Source of the DNA: Xanthomonas bromi
Lineage (GTDB): Bacteria > Pseudomonadota > Gammaproteobacteria > Xanthomonadales > Xanthomonadaceae
Length of the DNA: 64,000 bases
Assembly: GCF_900092025.1 (NCBI RefSeq)
Contig: NZ_FLTX01000009.1
Span: 1 to 64,000, forward strand
Reading direction: 5' to 3'
The position numbers and the translations under genes were made by a program. Shown piece after piece: positions 39,677 through 50,040 of the stretch (positions are counted from its first letter, which is position 1; every line of letters starts with the position of its first letter). Under the pieces are notes generated by a model. That model was given only the letters and a program-made list of their open reading frames with translations, did not search any database and was not told where the DNA came from.

Positions 39677-41353
39677 TTAGCGCCGGCTGCGCCAGATCGA
39701 GAACAGGATCCAGATGCCGCACAGCGCCGCGCCGATGAAGCCACCCACGCCCAGCGCGAGCAACCAGCGGCTGGCGCTGCCGCCAACGCTGTTCATCACG
39801 ATCGATGAGCCGATCACCAGTGCAGCAGTGACGATCCCCATCGTGAGGCGGTTGGCCGCGCGGTCGACCTGCTCGCCGAACTCGCGTAGAGCGCGTGTCT
39901 CGATCTGAAGCTGCAGCTTGCCGCGGCGTGCGGCCTGCAACAGGCGCTTGAGGTCGCGCGGCAGATCGCCGATCAGATCGATTGCGCCAGTCACGGTACG
40001 CCGGCCACGTCGCACGATGGCGCGCGGCGCATAGCGCTGCAACACCACGCGTTCCAGATACGGGCGCGCCTCGGTGGCCATGTCGAAATCCGGATCGAGC
40101 TGGCGCCCCATGCCTTCGAGGGTGAGAAACGCCTTGATCATCAGCGCCAGATCCGATGGCAGCGTCAGCCCGTGGTCGCGCAGGATCGAGGTGACGTCGC
40201 CCAGCATGGCGCCGATGCGCAGTTCTTTCAGCGGCACGCCGCGATACTCGTCGACGAACGCACCGATGTCCTGCTGCAGACGTGGCTCGTCGATCTCCAG
40301 GCTGGTGCCCGCCCATTCCAGCAGCACGTCGATGACCGCTTCGGCGTCGTAGCTGACCATGCCGTGCAGCAGTTGCGCGACCTGGAACCGACGCTGTTCG
40401 GAGACGCGCCCCACCATGCCGAAATCGATGACCGCGATCCGCCCGTCGCGCAGGTAGAAAATATTGCCCGGATGCGGATCGGCGTGGAAGCAGCCGTCTT
40501 GCAGCACCATCTTGAGCACGATGCCGGCACCGGCGCGCGCGAGCGCCTTGCGGTCCAGGCCGGCCGCATCGACGGCGAGCAGATCGCGTCCCGGAATGCC
40601 ATCGATGAATTCCTGCACGTTGAGCGACTCGCAGGTCCACTCCCAGTACACCGCCGGCACAACCACCTGCGCGTCGCGCGCGAAGTTGGCGGCGATGCGT
40701 TCGGCGTTGCGCCCCTCGGCAGCGAAATCCAGTTCCCGTCGCAGCGAAACGGTGAATTGCTGCACCACCTCGGCGGGACGATAGCGCTTGAGATCCGGTG
40801 CGCGGGTTTCGACGATGTCGGCAAGCCGCGCCAGCAGTCGCAGGTCCGCATCGATGGTATCGCCGATACCGGGGCGACGGATCTTCAACACCACCGGCGT
40901 GCCATCGGCCAACCACGCGCGATGCGTCTGCGCCAGCGATGCGGCCGCCAGCGGCTGCTCGTCCAGACGCGCGAAAATGCTCTCCGGCTCCATGCCCAGC
41001 GCGGCAACCAGCTGCGGGCGGATCTGCTCGAACGGCAACGCCGGCACGGCATTCTGCAGCTCGCTCAATTCTTCGATCCACTCCTGCGGCAGCAGATCCA
41101 CGCGCGTGGCCAGTACCTGGCCGAGTTTGACGAAGGTCGGCCCGAGTTCTTCCAGTGCACGCCGCACGCGCATCGCCGCGGACATCCGCAAACGGCCCTC
41201 GGCGTTATTCCAATGCAACAGCCTGCCGGCGCGCTCGAGCACATCGGCCATGCCGATACGGCGCACCACATCGCCGAAGCCGTAGCGGATCAGGACCGAG
41301 GCGATTTCCTGCAGACGCCCAAGATCGCGCACCGTGCCAAGTGCTTCCCACAT
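39677..41353 (-). CDS. ubiB: UbiB/AarF family atypical kinase
   Basis: A 558-residue ABC1/ADCK-family protein needed for ubiquinone synthesis in related bacteria. Hallmarks are the KxGQ motif in TFVKLGQVLATRVD, the Ala-rich loop AAASLAQTHRA in place of a P-loop, the invariant Lys in VVLKIRRPG, HADPHPGNIF and VIDFGMVG. Two hydrophobic helices lie at the C-terminus (LTMGIVTAALVIGSSIV and LLALGVGGFIGAALCGIWILF). It is separate from the ubiE/ubiJ genes and follows lexA. The upstream spacer 41354-41830 shows no supportable gene. Confidence 0.9.
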   Translation of the reverse strand: MWEALGTVRDLGRLQEIASVLIRYGFGDVVRRIGMADVLERAGRLLHWNNAEGRLRMSAAMRVRRALEELGPTFVKLGQVLATRVDLLPQEWIEELSELQNAVPALPFEQIRPQLVAALGMEPESIFARLDEQPLAAASLAQTHRAWLADGTPVVLKIRRPGIGDTIDADLRLLARLADIVETRAPDLKRYRPAEVVQQFTVSLRRELDFAAEGRNAERIAANFARDAQVVVPAVYWEWTCESLNVQEFIDGIPGRDLLAVDAAGLDRKALARAGAGIVLKMVLQDGCFHADPHPGNIFYLRDGRIAVIDFGMVGRVSEQRRFQVAQLLHGMVSYDAEAVIDVLLEWAGTSLEIDEPRLQQDIGAFVDEYRGVPLKELRIGAMLGDVTSILRDHGLTLPSDLALMIKAFLTLEGMGRQLDPDFDMATEARPYLERVVLQRYAPRAIVRRGRRTVTGAIDLIGDLPRDLKRLLQAARRGKLQLQIETRALREFGEQVDRAANRLTMGIVTAALVIGSSIVMNSVGGSASRWLLALGVGGFIGAALCGIWILFSIWRSRR

Positions 41354-41830
41354 CAGCGCACCGCCCGCGCACGGGGTGCGATCACGCGCTGCCTGACGCT
41401 GCGCTGTCTAGCAGCCTGCCGCGCAGGCAATGATGGAATAGGAGCAAGAAACGAATGCATGGCACACTGGGCGGTGAGGAGACCTTGTTTGTAGCCGATC
41501 TGCCGGTTGCTGTCGCGCCCTCGCCCGCTCGAAGCCCAGCGCAGGTTGCAACCGATTGCGCAGCGCACGCGCAACATGCCGCACGCGTCCGTCAGGCACA
41601 TGCACCTCAATCGCGCAATCGCAACGTCACACCATCATTGCGAGACGCGCCCTGGAAACGCATTCCACGACCGGGCTGCAGCGGCGTGCCGATGACGATC
41701 TGCCGATAGGTTTTTTGGGGCGGCGGCGCACTGCCACAGTATTTCGGTTTCGCTGGCGCGCTATAGCACGCTGGACATGGCGCGCACCACCAAGCTGGTG
41801 CCGATCACTATCCAGCTAACCTGCGGGTAA

Positions 41831-42325
41831 CTAAAGCAGCGCGCTCAACCCACGCAGTGCTGCGATCACGGTCTGACGGCGCACCGCATCGCGGTCGCCC
41901 TTGAACTGGAACAGTTGCGCCGTGGCATAGCCGCCGCGACGCTTCCAACCGATCCAGACCGTACCGACCGGTTTATCGTCGCTGCCGCCACCGGGCCCGG
42001 CAATACCGGTTACCGCCACCGCGATGCTTGCACCGGAATTCACCAGCGCGCCAGAGACCATTTCGATCACGGTTTCGCGGCTGACCGCCCCATGCACCTC
42101 CAGGGTCTGCGGGCGGACGCCAAGCAGTGCCTGTTTGGCCTCGTAGCTGTAGGCGGCCATGCCGCAATCGAACCAGTGCGAGGAGCCGGCGACATCTGTC
42201 ACCGCCTTGGCGATCCAGCCACCGGTACAGCTCTCGGCAGTGACCAGGCGCTCGCGCGCGGCAAGCAATTGCTGGCCGAGGACTTCGGCAAGCTGCTGCA
42301 GTTCGGAATCGGTGGACAAGGACAT
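41831..42325 (-). CDS. pncC: Nicotinamide-nucleotide amidase (CinA C-terminal domain)
   Basis: A 164-residue stand-alone CinA C-terminal domain that deamidates NMN to NaMN in pyridine nucleotide recycling. Motifs are RLVTAESCTGGWIAKAVTDVAGSS, HGAVSRETVIEMVSGAL and VTGIAGPGGGSDDKPVGTVW. ATG at 42323-42325 is used over a GTG two codons upstream. It lies near recA-lexA, as cinA often does, but here ubiB is in between. Confidence 0.93.
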   Translation of the reverse strand: MSLSTDSELQQLAEVLGQQLLAARERLVTAESCTGGWIAKAVTDVAGSSHWFDCGMAAYSYEAKQALLGVRPQTLEVHGAVSRETVIEMVSGALVNSGASIAVAVTGIAGPGGGSDDKPVGTVWIGWKRRGGYATAQLFQFKGDRDAVRRQTVIAALRGLSALL

Positions 42326-42531
42326 GGACACGGCGACGAGGGAGCAGCGGACGTTTTAGCCCAATTCGTGGCATCTGTCTGCGGCTGGCGCCGCTTCCGA
42401 ATGGGCGCGACGGGGCCCGGGTTCAGTGGCGATGTGGCGCCGACATGCGGCGCTTCGGGTCTGGAACGCCATCGGATATGCAGCGACAGACCTGCCGCAC
42501 GCCGTCTAACCGCAGCGCCGAGGCGCCCAGA

Positions 42532-42554
42532 TCACCTGGGCGCCGTAGGAGCGA
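42532..42554. terminator. Hairpin between hflX and pncC
   Basis: Perfect 9-bp stem GGCGCCCAG / CTGGGCGCC with loop ATCAC in the 42326-42752 spacer. It has no T-tract. No gene is recognisable in the rest of this spacer. Confidence 0.4.
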
Positions 42555-42752
42555 CGGCCACGAATTGCCAAGCAAACGTGCGGTGCGTGAGGTTACTCCG
42601 TGCATGCAGGTTGCCGCAGAGAGCATGTGCTGCCGCAGGTTCGCACAGGTCGAAGCGAGACGGTACAACTGCCGCACAACGACACCGCACACCCGGCCTC
42701 ATCCGCCTTGAAACAGCAGCACAGTCGCGCCATGCGGACTGCGCTGCCTCCA

Positions 42753-44072
42753 TCACGCCTCCCAGTCTTCGCGACGATCCGGCAGCATCGCGCGCAGCGG
42801 CTCGCCATCCTCGCCAGCAGCCAGCCGCTCGGCTTCGACCATCGGCAGATCGACCTCAAGCAACCAGCCCTCCTCGTCGGATTGCTCGTTGCGCACCACT
42901 TCCAGCTGATGCAGCCTGGAACGCAGGCGGCCGGCCGACGGCGGCAGCCGCAGCTGGCCGGTCAGATGGCGCAGGTCCAGTCGCTGACCGAGCGCCTGCT
43001 GCAGTTCTTCCAGCCCACGCCCGTCGCGCGCCGACACCCACACGCGCTCGCGGCGTGCCGGATCCGGAATGCCGTCCTGCGCATCGTGGCGCACTTCGGC
43101 GCCTTCGATCTTGTCGATCTTGTTGAATACCAACAGCTGCGGCAGATCGCCGGCACCGACCGCCTGCAACACTTCATCGACCTGCAGGATGCGCTCTTCG
43201 CGCAGCGGGTCGGCCGCATCGACGATGTGCAGCAACAGATCGGCATCGCGCGCTTCAGACAAGGTCGAACGGAACGCAGCGACCAGTTCGTGCGGAAGAT
43301 CGCGCACGAAGCCGACCGTATCGGCAAGAATCGCGCTACCGCCCGGCAACGCGATGCGCCGCACGGTGGGATCCAGCGTGGCGAACAGCTGATCGGCCAC
43401 GTACGCCTCTGCGCCGGTCAACGCATTGAACAGCGTCGATTTGCCGGCATTGGTGTAACCGACCAAGGCAATCCGCGGCAATTCGCTGCGCATCCGCGCG
43501 CGACGCATCTGGGTGCGCTGCACCTCGACCTTTTCCAGTCGCTGCTGCAACTGCTCGACGCGCTTTTGCAGCAGGCGACGGTCGGTTTCCAGCTGGGTTT
43601 CGCCAGGGCCGCGCAGGCCGATCGAACCGCCGCGCTGACGCTCCAAGTGCGTCCAGCCGCGGACCAGGCGCGTGGCCATATGACGCAATTGCGCCAGCTC
43701 CACCTGCAGCTTGCCTTCGTGGCTGCGCGCGCGTTGCGCGAAGATGTCCAGGATCAGGCCGGTGCGGTCGATCACGCGCCGCTCCAGATACTTCTCCAGG
43801 TTGCGCTCCTGGCCGGGCGACAAGGTGTGATTGACCAACACCAGATCCGCGCCGGTGGCCTCGGCTGCCGCCTTGACCTCTTCCAGCTTGCCGCTGCCGA
43901 TCAGGGTCGACGGGCTCGGTTTATCGATGCGTGCGGTCAGGGTGGCCGCCACCGTGGCGCCCGCCGACTTTGCAAGATCGGCGAACTCCTCCATGACATC
44001 GTCTTCGGCAGGCCCACCGGAGTGGGTCTGTATCAACAACGCGTGCTCACCCTTGCGGGACCGATCAAACAC
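42753..44072 (-). CDS. hflX: Ribosome-associated GTPase HflX
   Basis: A 439-residue GTPase that splits stalled or stressed 70S ribosomes. The N-terminal HflX domain (LAKSAGATVAATLTARIDK, LVLVNHTLSPGQERNLE) is followed by a coiled-coil linker and the G domain with G1 GYTNAGKST, G3 DTVGF and G4 NKID. The C-terminal domain ends in an acidic segment. It lies 11 bp after hfq on the same strand, the usual hfq-hflX order. Confidence 0.95.
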   Translation of the reverse strand: MFDRSRKGEHALLIQTHSGGPAEDDVMEEFADLAKSAGATVAATLTARIDKPSPSTLIGSGKLEEVKAAAEATGADLVLVNHTLSPGQERNLEKYLERRVIDRTGLILDIFAQRARSHEGKLQVELAQLRHMATRLVRGWTHLERQRGGSIGLRGPGETQLETDRRLLQKRVEQLQQRLEKVEVQRTQMRRARMRSELPRIALVGYTNAGKSTLFNALTGAEAYVADQLFATLDPTVRRIALPGGSAILADTVGFVRDLPHELVAAFRSTLSEARDADLLLHIVDAADPLREERILQVDEVLQAVGAGDLPQLLVFNKIDKIEGAEVRHDAQDGIPDPARRERVWVSARDGRGLEELQQALGQRLDLRHLTGQLRLPPSAGRLRSRLHQLEVVRNEQSDEEGWLLEVDLPMVEAERLAAGEDGEPLRAMLPDRREDWEA

Positions 44073-44083
44073 GCACTACTCCG

Positions 44084-44362
44084 TTACTGCTCGACGTCGT
44101 CATCTTCCGCCTGATTGCCTTCATTGGATTGCACATACCCACCACCCGGCCCCACGCGCACATTGCGCGCCGGCACCACCGTGGAAATGGCGTGCTTGTA
44201 CACCATCTGACTCACGGTATTGCGCAGCAGGACCACGAATTGGTCGAACGACTCGATCGTGCCCTGCAGCTTGATGCCATTGACCAGATACACCGACACG
44301 GGAACCCGCTCGCGTCGCAGCGCGTTGAGGAATGGGTCCTGTAAAGATTGCCCCTTAGCCAT
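44084..44362 (-). CDS. hfq: RNA chaperone Hfq
   Basis: A 92-residue Sm-like hexameric RNA chaperone. The Sm1 region ([40 protein letters not shown]) and Sm2 ([12 protein letters not shown]) are intact. The C-terminal tail is short and ends in an acidic EDDDVEQ. ATG at 44360-44362 begins [11 protein letters not shown] as in E. coli. It follows miaA by 77 bp and leads into hflX, giving the standard miaA-hfq-hflX cluster. Confidence 0.98.
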
Positions 44363-44439
44363 CGAAAAATCCTCTTCATTATTGTTCTTATCGTCCCGGT
44401 CGACACCTGCCATCCCCAGCCGGCCCCGGAAACGGGATG

Positions 44440-45423
44440 TTACACGCCTGAAGCCTGCCGCACAGCGGGAAGATCACCGAGGAAGCCGACAAGTGCACTC
44501 TCCAATCGATGACGGTCACGCTCCGGGTCGAACCAGCGCGCGTCGAGCTCGCCACGCAGCCAGGTGAGCTGACGTTTGGCCAGTTGCCGGGTCGCCTGAA
44601 TCGCCTTGTCGCGGAACTCAACGAGGCTGCAGGCGCCGTCCAGATACTCCCAGGCTTGCCGGTAGCCCACCGCACGCACCGCCGGCAGATCCAACGGGGC
44701 GGCCACCGCCTGCATCTGCGGTAGCGCCCGCAAGCGCTGCACTTCTGCCAGAAAACCTTGCACCAGCATCGCGTCCAGGCGCCGTTCGATGCGTTCATGC
44801 AGCACCGCACGCTCGCGGGGTGCCAATACCACCTTCAACACACGCACCGGCAGGCGCGGCCCGGGCGGTAGCGCCTGCCAATAACTGATCGGCCGCCCGC
44901 TGATGCGGTAGACCTCCAGCGCCCGCTGGATCCGCTGCGGGTCGGTCGCATGAATGCGCGCCGCGGCCATCGGGTCCACGCGTGCCAGCTGTGCGTGCAA
45001 GCCAGCCCAACCACACTGCTCCGCTTCGGCCGCGATGGATGCGCGCACTGCCTGGTCGGCCTCGGGCAGTTGCGACAAGCCTTCCAGCAGCGCACGGAAA
45101 TACAGGCCGGTGCCGCCGGCCAGGATCGGCAGCTTGCCGCGTGCCACGATCTGCTCGATCGCTTTACGCGCATCGCTGGCGAACTCGGCGGCCGAATACA
45201 CCTGCCAGGGATCGCGCACGTCCAGCAGATGATGTGAAACCGCCGCGCGCATCGCCGCGTCCGGTTTGGCCGCGCCGATCTCCAAGCCGCGATAGACCAG
45301 CGCCGAATCGACGCTGACGATTTCTCCGTTCCAGCGCTCTGCAGCTTCCAGCGCCAGCGCAGACTTGCCGCTGGCGGTGGGGCCCATCAGGGCAATCGCC
45401 AGCGGACTTTGGTCGGCAGGCAT
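44440..45423 (-). CDS. miaA: tRNA dimethylallyltransferase
   Basis: Transfers the dimethylallyl group to A37 of tRNAs reading UNN codons. The 327-residue protein has P-loop [14 protein letters not shown], the motif [16 protein letters not shown], and the conserved [16 protein letters not shown] at 45421-45423 shares one base with the folP stop, suggesting translational coupling to folP. Confidence 0.96.
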
Positions 45424-46325
45424 CAGTCCTCGTCCGGCCAACGGATCGTCGGTGCAGCCGTTGCGCTGACACGCGGGACAGGAATCGCCGCCATCGCAGT
45501 CCACACCTTCAACGCATCGACGGTTGCTGCCACATCGTGCACGCGCAGCAGCAGCGCGCCATGTTGGGCCGCAATCAGATGCGCGGCCACCGAGCCGTGT
45601 ACGCGTTCGGCGGCGATCTCGCGGCCGGTCAGTTCGCCGATGCTGCGCTTGCGCGACAGCCCCGCCAATACCGGCAGCCCGAATTCCTGCAGGCGCTGCA
45701 GTTGCGCAAGCAGGGTGAGGTTATGCGTGGTGGTCTTGTCGAAGCCGAAGCCCGGATCCAGGATCAGCGAGCGTTTGTCGATACCGGCCATCTCGGCGGC
45801 GAAGATGCGCTCGGCCAGAAACCGGTGCACCTCACCGACGACATCGTCGTACTGCGGCGCGTCCTGCATGGCGTGCGGCGCGCTGCGCGCATGCATCAAG
45901 ACCACCGGCACGCGCAGGTCCGACGCTGCTTCCAACGCACCGGGCGAACGCAAGGCATAGACGTCGTTGATCATGCCGGCGCCGGCCGCAACCGCTGCGC
46001 GCATGACCTCCGGCTTGAACGTGTCCACGCTGATCGGCACGTTGGTGCGCTGCGCCAGTGCCTCGATCACCGGAATCACCCGCTGCAGCTCCTCTTCAAC
46101 CGGCACCGCTGTGGCACCCGGGCGTGTGGATTCGCCGCCGATATCCAGCACGGCCGCGCCCTGCTCCACCAGCACCAGCCCGTGCGCGATCGCCGCTTCG
46201 CACGTTGCATGCTGGCCACCGTCAGAGAACGAATCGGGCGTGACATTGACAATGCCCATCACCTGCGGCGCATCCAGCCGCAGGCTGCGGCCGGCGCAAT
46301 CCAGTTTGAGGGCGGTGTCGAACAT
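45423..46325 (-). CDS. folP: Dihydropteroate synthase
   Basis: Joins p-aminobenzoate to hydroxymethyl-dihydropterin pyrophosphate in folate synthesis. The 300-residue TIM barrel shows [43 protein letters not shown] and [19 protein letters not shown] at 46323-46325 has AAAGGAG upstream. A long hairpin separates it from ftsH, so it probably has its own promoter. It is followed without gap by miaA. Confidence 0.96.
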   Translation of the reverse strand: MFDTALKLDCAGRSLRLDAPQVMGIVNVTPDSFSDGGQHATCEAAIAHGLVLVEQGAAVLDIGGESTRPGATAVPVEEELQRVIPVIEALAQRTNVPISVDTFKPEVMRAAVAAGAGMINDVYALRSPGALEAASDLRVPVVLMHARSAPHAMQDAPQYDDVVGEVHRFLAERIFAAEMAGIDKRSLILDPGFGFDKTTTHNLTLLAQLQRLQEFGLPVLAGLSRKRSIGELTGREIAAERVHGSVAAHLIAAQHGALLLRVHDVAATVDALKVWTAMAAIPVPRVSATAAPTIRWPDED

Positions 46326-46388
46326 CGGCAGTGTCTCCTTTGGTGATCGCGATTGCTCGCATGTGGGCGTACGCACTGCCCGATAACG

Positions 46389-46422
46389 CATCAAGGCCGG
46401 GAATCGCTTCCCGGCCTTGATG
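46389..46422 (-). terminator. Hairpin between ftsH and folP
   Basis: Perfect 15-bp stem (CATCAAGGCCGGGAA and its complement) with loop TCGC, 30 bp after the ftsH stop. It lacks a clear T-run but is the strongest hairpin in this spacer. Confidence 0.65.
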
Positions 46423-46452
46423 GATGCCTCTGCAGATCAGCGGATGACCGGC

Positions 46453-48393
46453 TTAGATCTGCTCGGCCGGTCCTGCAATGGGCGGCAACGGACGTGGGCT
46501 ACCCTTGTCGTTGTTGTTGCCACCGTCCTTGTCGGACTTGCCCCAGCCTGCCGGCGGCGGCGGATCGCGGCCCTCCATGATGGCGTCGATCTGCGGCACG
46601 TCGATGGTTTCGTACTGCAGCAACAACTGCGACATCGCATGCAGCTTGTCCAAGTTGTCGGTGAGGATGGTCTTGGTCTTGCTGTAGGCCTTGTCCAGGA
46701 TCGAACGCACCACTTCGTCGATCTTGCGCGCGGTTTCGTCCGAGACGTTCTTGTGCTGGGTAACCGAACGGCCCAGGAACACCTCGTCCTCTTCCTCGCC
46801 ATAGGCGACCGGGCCGAGCTCGTCCGACAAGCCCCACTTGGTGACCATGTTGCGCGCCATCTTGGTGGCACGCTCGATGTCGTTGGACGCACCGGTGGTG
46901 ACCTTGTCGCCACCGAAGATCAACTCTTCGGCCACACGGCCACCGTACAGCGAGCACAGCTGCGATTCGATCGCCACGCGATTCATCGAATAACGATCGC
47001 CTTCCGGCAGATACATCGTCACGCCAAGTGCGCGGCCGCGCGGAATGATGGTGACCTTGTAGACCGGGTCATGTTCCGGTACCAGGCGGCCCACGATGGC
47101 GTGGCCTGCCTCGTGATACGCGGTCAGCGTCTTTTCGTCCTCGCTCATGGCCATCGAACGACGTTCGGCGCCCATCAGGATCTTGTCGCGGGCGCGGTCG
47201 AAGTGGTCCATGCGGACTTCCTTCTCGCTGCCACGCGCCGCAAACAACGCCGCTTCGTTGCAGAGGTTGGCCAGATCGGCACCCGAGAAACCCGGGGTAC
47301 CGCGGGCGATCACCATCGGCACCACGTCGTCGGCCAGCGGCAGCTTGCGCATGTGCACACGCAGGATCTGTTCGCGGCCCTTCACGTCCGGCAGGCCGAC
47401 CACGACCTGACGGTCGAAACGGCCCGGACGCAGCAGCGCCGGATCCAGCACGTCAGGCCGGTTGGTCGCCGCGATCACGATCACGCCTTCGCCGCCTTCG
47501 AAGCCGTCCATCTCGACCAATAACTGGTTCAAGGTCTGCTCGCGCTCGTCATGACCGCCGCCCAGGCCAGCACCGCGATGACGGCCCACCGCATCGATTT
47601 CGTCGATGAAGATGATGCATGGCGCGTGCTTCTTGGCCTGCTCGAACATATCGCGGACGCGGCTCGCGCCAACACCGACGAACATTTCGACAAAGTCCGA
47701 ACCGGAGATGCTGAAGAACGGCACCTTGGCCTCGCCGGCAATCGCCTTGGCGAGCAGCGTCTTGCCGGTACCCGGCGGGCCGACCATCAACACGCCGCGC
47801 GGAATCTTACCGCCCAGCTTGGTGAACTTGGTCGGGTCGCGCAGGAAGTCGACCAGCTCGCCCACTTCTTCCTTAGCTTCGTCGCAACCGGCAACGTCGG
47901 CAAAGGTAATCTTGACCTGATCTTCGCCCTGCAGCTTGGCGCGCGACTTGCCGAAGCTCATCGCACCCTTGGCACCGCCGCCACCGCCCTGCATCTGGCG
48001 CATGATGAACAGCCAGAAGCCGATGATCAGGATGACCGGCAGGAAATTCAGCACCAACGACCAAAAGCCAGGGCCGGTCGAAGGCTTCTGGCGGGTCATT
48101 TCGATGTTCTTGCTGTACAGCACGTCGACCAGCTTGTCGTCGCGCGGACCATAAACGGTGGCTTCGCTACCGTCGGTGCGCTTGAAGCGGATCGCGTTGA
48201 CGGCCAGGTTGGTCTCGTCGGTGTAATCCACCGATTTGACGCGCCCGGAGTCCACTTCCTTCAGAAACTGGGTGTAGGTGATCGAGTCGGGGCCGACACC
48301 GCCTGCCATCCGCGGCGAGAAACTCTGGAAGACAACCATCAGCACAACTGCGACGACCACCCACAGCAGCAGATTCTTGGTCAAGTCGTTCAT
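46453..48393 (-). CDS. ftsH: Membrane AAA+ zinc protease FtsH
   Basis: A 646-residue inner-membrane protease. Transmembrane helices lie at about residues 5-25 and 100-122, with a periplasmic domain between. The AAA domain has [25 protein letters not shown] and the second region of homology [20 protein letters not shown]. The peptidase zinc motif is [14 protein letters not shown] at 48391-48393 begins [11 protein letters not shown]; another ATG lies two codons upstream. It follows rlmE by 60 bp, the conserved rlmE-ftsH pair. Confidence 0.98.
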   Translation of the reverse strand: MNDLTKNLLLWVVVAVVLMVVFQSFSPRMAGGVGPDSITYTQFLKEVDSGRVKSVDYTDETNLAVNAIRFKRTDGSEATVYGPRDDKLVDVLYSKNIEMTRQKPSTGPGFWSLVLNFLPVILIIGFWLFIMRQMQGGGGGAKGAMSFGKSRAKLQGEDQVKITFADVAGCDEAKEEVGELVDFLRDPTKFTKLGGKIPRGVLMVGPPGTGKTLLAKAIAGEAKVPFFSISGSDFVEMFVGVGASRVRDMFEQAKKHAPCIIFIDEIDAVGRHRGAGLGGGHDEREQTLNQLLVEMDGFEGGEGVIVIAATNRPDVLDPALLRPGRFDRQVVVGLPDVKGREQILRVHMRKLPLADDVVPMVIARGTPGFSGADLANLCNEAALFAARGSEKEVRMDHFDRARDKILMGAERRSMAMSEDEKTLTAYHEAGHAIVGRLVPEHDPVYKVTIIPRGRALGVTMYLPEGDRYSMNRVAIESQLCSLYGGRVAEELIFGGDKVTTGASNDIERATKMARNMVTKWGLSDELGPVAYGEEEDEVFLGRSVTQHKNVSDETARKIDEVVRSILDKAYSKTKTILTDNLDKLHAMSQLLLQYETIDVPQIDAIMEGRDPPPPAGWGKSDKDGGNNNDKGSPRPLPPIAGPAEQI

Positions 48394-48453
48394 CCTCATT
48401 GGCTCCGGTGCCCTCTACTCTTCGATGCTTGAAATACGGTGGTCATTGGCAGC

Positions 48454-49086
48454 TTACTTGATCTGGACACGCTTGCCCTGACCGAGCGCATAAACTTCCG
48501 GGGAGCGCTTGCGCGAGGCCGCCGGCTTGCGAATCGTCACCTTCTCATAGCGGCGGCGAAGCTCACGAATGTAGTCGTCGGACCCGACACCCTGGAACAG
48601 CTTGATCAGGAACGCCCCGCCCGGCTTGAGGTGGGTGTCGGCAAATTCCATCGCCAGTTCCGCCAGGTGCATCATCCGCGGTTGGTCGACCGCATCCATA
48701 CCACTCTTATTGGGGGCCATATCGGACAGAACAAGGTCCACCGGCACATCGCCCAACATCGCTTCAAATTGGGATAGGACGGCCTGCTCCCTGAAGTCGC
48801 CGTGAAGGAACTCCACGCCCGCCAGGGCCGGCATGTCCAGGATGTCCAGCGCCACCACCCGGCCACTGTCGCCCATGGACTTGCGCACCTGCTGCGACCA
48901 GCCGCCCGGCGCCGCGCCCAGATCGACCACCACCATGCCCGGCTTGAGCAGGCGGTCGCGTTGCAACAACTCTTCCAGCTTGTAGGCCGCGCGCGAGCGC
49001 ATGCCCTCGGCCTGGGCCTTCTTCACGTAAGGGTCGGCGAAGTGTTCCTTGAGCCAGCGCTGGCTGCTTTTACTGCGGGAAGGCAT
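48454..49086 (-). CDS. rlmE: 23S rRNA 2'-O-methyltransferase RlmE
   Basis: Methylates U2552 of 23S rRNA. The 210-residue Rossmann methyltransferase has the SAM motif VVVDLGAAPGGWSQQ, the Asp in DLVLSDMAPNKSG and the Lys in GGAFLIKLFQG; the basic N-terminus (RSKSSQRWLKEHFADPYVKKA) is typical. ATG at 49084-49086 is used. It is divergent from yhbY with 66 bp between them, and upstream of ftsH. Confidence 0.96.
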   Translation of the reverse strand: MPSRSKSSQRWLKEHFADPYVKKAQAEGMRSRAAYKLEELLQRDRLLKPGMVVVDLGAAPGGWSQQVRKSMGDSGRVVALDILDMPALAGVEFLHGDFREQAVLSQFEAMLGDVPVDLVLSDMAPNKSGMDAVDQPRMMHLAELAMEFADTHLKPGGAFLIKLFQGVGSDDYIRELRRRYEKVTIRKPAASRKRSPEVYALGQGKRVQIK

Positions 49087-49152
49087 TGGCAACGGGGGTC
49101 AAAACGGGCCGCCATGATACCCTGAACACCCTTTGCTTCCCTTCGATCCTGC

Positions 49153-49458
49153 ATGTCCATTGTTCTCACCTCCGCCCAGAACCGTTTCCTGCGCGGCCAG
49201 GCCCATGATCTCAAGGCACTGCTGCAGACTGGCGGCAAAGGGGTCACGCCGGCGTTTCTGGCCGAACTCGAAGACGTGCTCGAGCGCCACGAACTGATCA
49301 AGGTGAAGGTGGCTTCGGAGGATCGTGAGACCCGCGACGCGCTGATCGCCGAGCTGGTCGGACAGACCGGAAGCGCCCTGGTGCAACGGATCGGCCACGT
49401 CGCCATCCTGTACCGCCCCAGCAAGGAAAAGCGCCAGATCGTGCTGCCGCGCGGCTGA
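49153..49458 (+). CDS. yhbY: YhbY-family CRM-domain RNA-binding protein
   Basis: A 101-residue protein with a single CRM domain (LRGQAHDLKALLQTGGKGVTP, ELIKVKV, GHVAILYRPSKEK). It binds the large ribosomal precursor in E. coli. It is divergent from rlmE, another ribosome-assembly gene, which supports the role. Confidence 0.93.
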   Translation: MSIVLTSAQNRFLRGQAHDLKALLQTGGKGVTPAFLAELEDVLERHELIKVKVASEDRETRDALIAELVGQTGSALVQRIGHVAILYRPSKEKRQIVLPRG

Positions 49459-49473
49459 GCCAACGAGTTCGTC

Positions 49474-49848
49474 ATGCCTCTAAGTCAGGAACACCCCGAT
49501 TACGCCTATGCGCTGCGCGCGGCCGATGGTCGCCATGCCAAGGTGAACGACCAGATCCTGCAGCAGAGCTTCATCCTGATGCCGGATGAGTTGGTCGAGC
49601 GTTGGCCGGTACACACCCTGGAGCAACTCCAGGTGAGCCATCTGGACGCGGTACTGGCGCTCAGCCCGGCTGTGATCTTGCTCGGCACCGGCGAGCGCCA
49701 ACTATTCCCGAAGACCGACGTGCTGGCCGCCTGCCTGACCCGCGGCATCGGCCTGGAAGCAATGACCAACGCCGCCGCCGCGCGCACCTATAACGTGCTG
49801 GCCAGCGAAGGCCGTCGGGTCGCGTTGGCGATGGTGTTGCCGGGCTGA
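49474..49848 (+). CDS. Mth938-like domain protein (DUF498)
   Basis: A 124-residue protein of the Mth938/NDUFAF3-like family (VILLGTGERQLFPKTDVLAACLTRGIGLEAMTNAAAARTYNVLA). The fold is known; in mitochondria the relative helps assemble complex I, while bacterial function is not established. It follows yhbY by 15 bp. A 15-bp inverted repeat lies between its stop and nlpD. Confidence 0.85.
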   Translation: MPLSQEHPDYAYALRAADGRHAKVNDQILQQSFILMPDELVERWPVHTLEQLQVSHLDAVLALSPAVILLGTGERQLFPKTDVLAACLTRGIGLEAMTNAAAARTYNVLASEGRRVALAMVLPG

Positions 49849-49873
49849 TTGGTTGGGACGGGATTTGGGAGCC

Positions 49874-50036
49874 GGGATTGGGGATTCGTAAAAGCGGGCC
49901 GCAGATCGCTTTTCCATTCAGCGAAGAACGGGATCGGATCGTGGTGGCTCGCCGTTACTAAACAGCGAGAACGCGCTTCTCGCGCACGTTCAGCCCAAGT
50001 GCTGTTGCGACTCCCGACTCCCGATTCCCCAATCCC
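49874..50036. repeat. Inverted repeat arms of Xanthomonas intergenic type
   Basis: GGGATTGGGGATTCG (49874-49888) is an almost perfect complement of CGATTCCCCAATCCC (50022-50036). The short motif family based on GATTCCC/GGGAATC is common between Xanthomonas genes. The pair encloses about 130 bp without a gene, between the convergent DUF498 gene and nlpD. Confidence 0.6.
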
Positions 50037-50040
50037 GAAC

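Noticed and set aside
41354-41830. Possible small genes in the ubiB-pncC spacer
   Set aside because: Several short frames overlap in different phases, with no ribosome binding site, signal peptide or family motif.
49874-50036. CRISPR-like repeat near nlpD
   Set aside because: Only two arms in inverted orientation with no regular spacers; it matches the common Xanthomonas GATTCCC intergenic motif.
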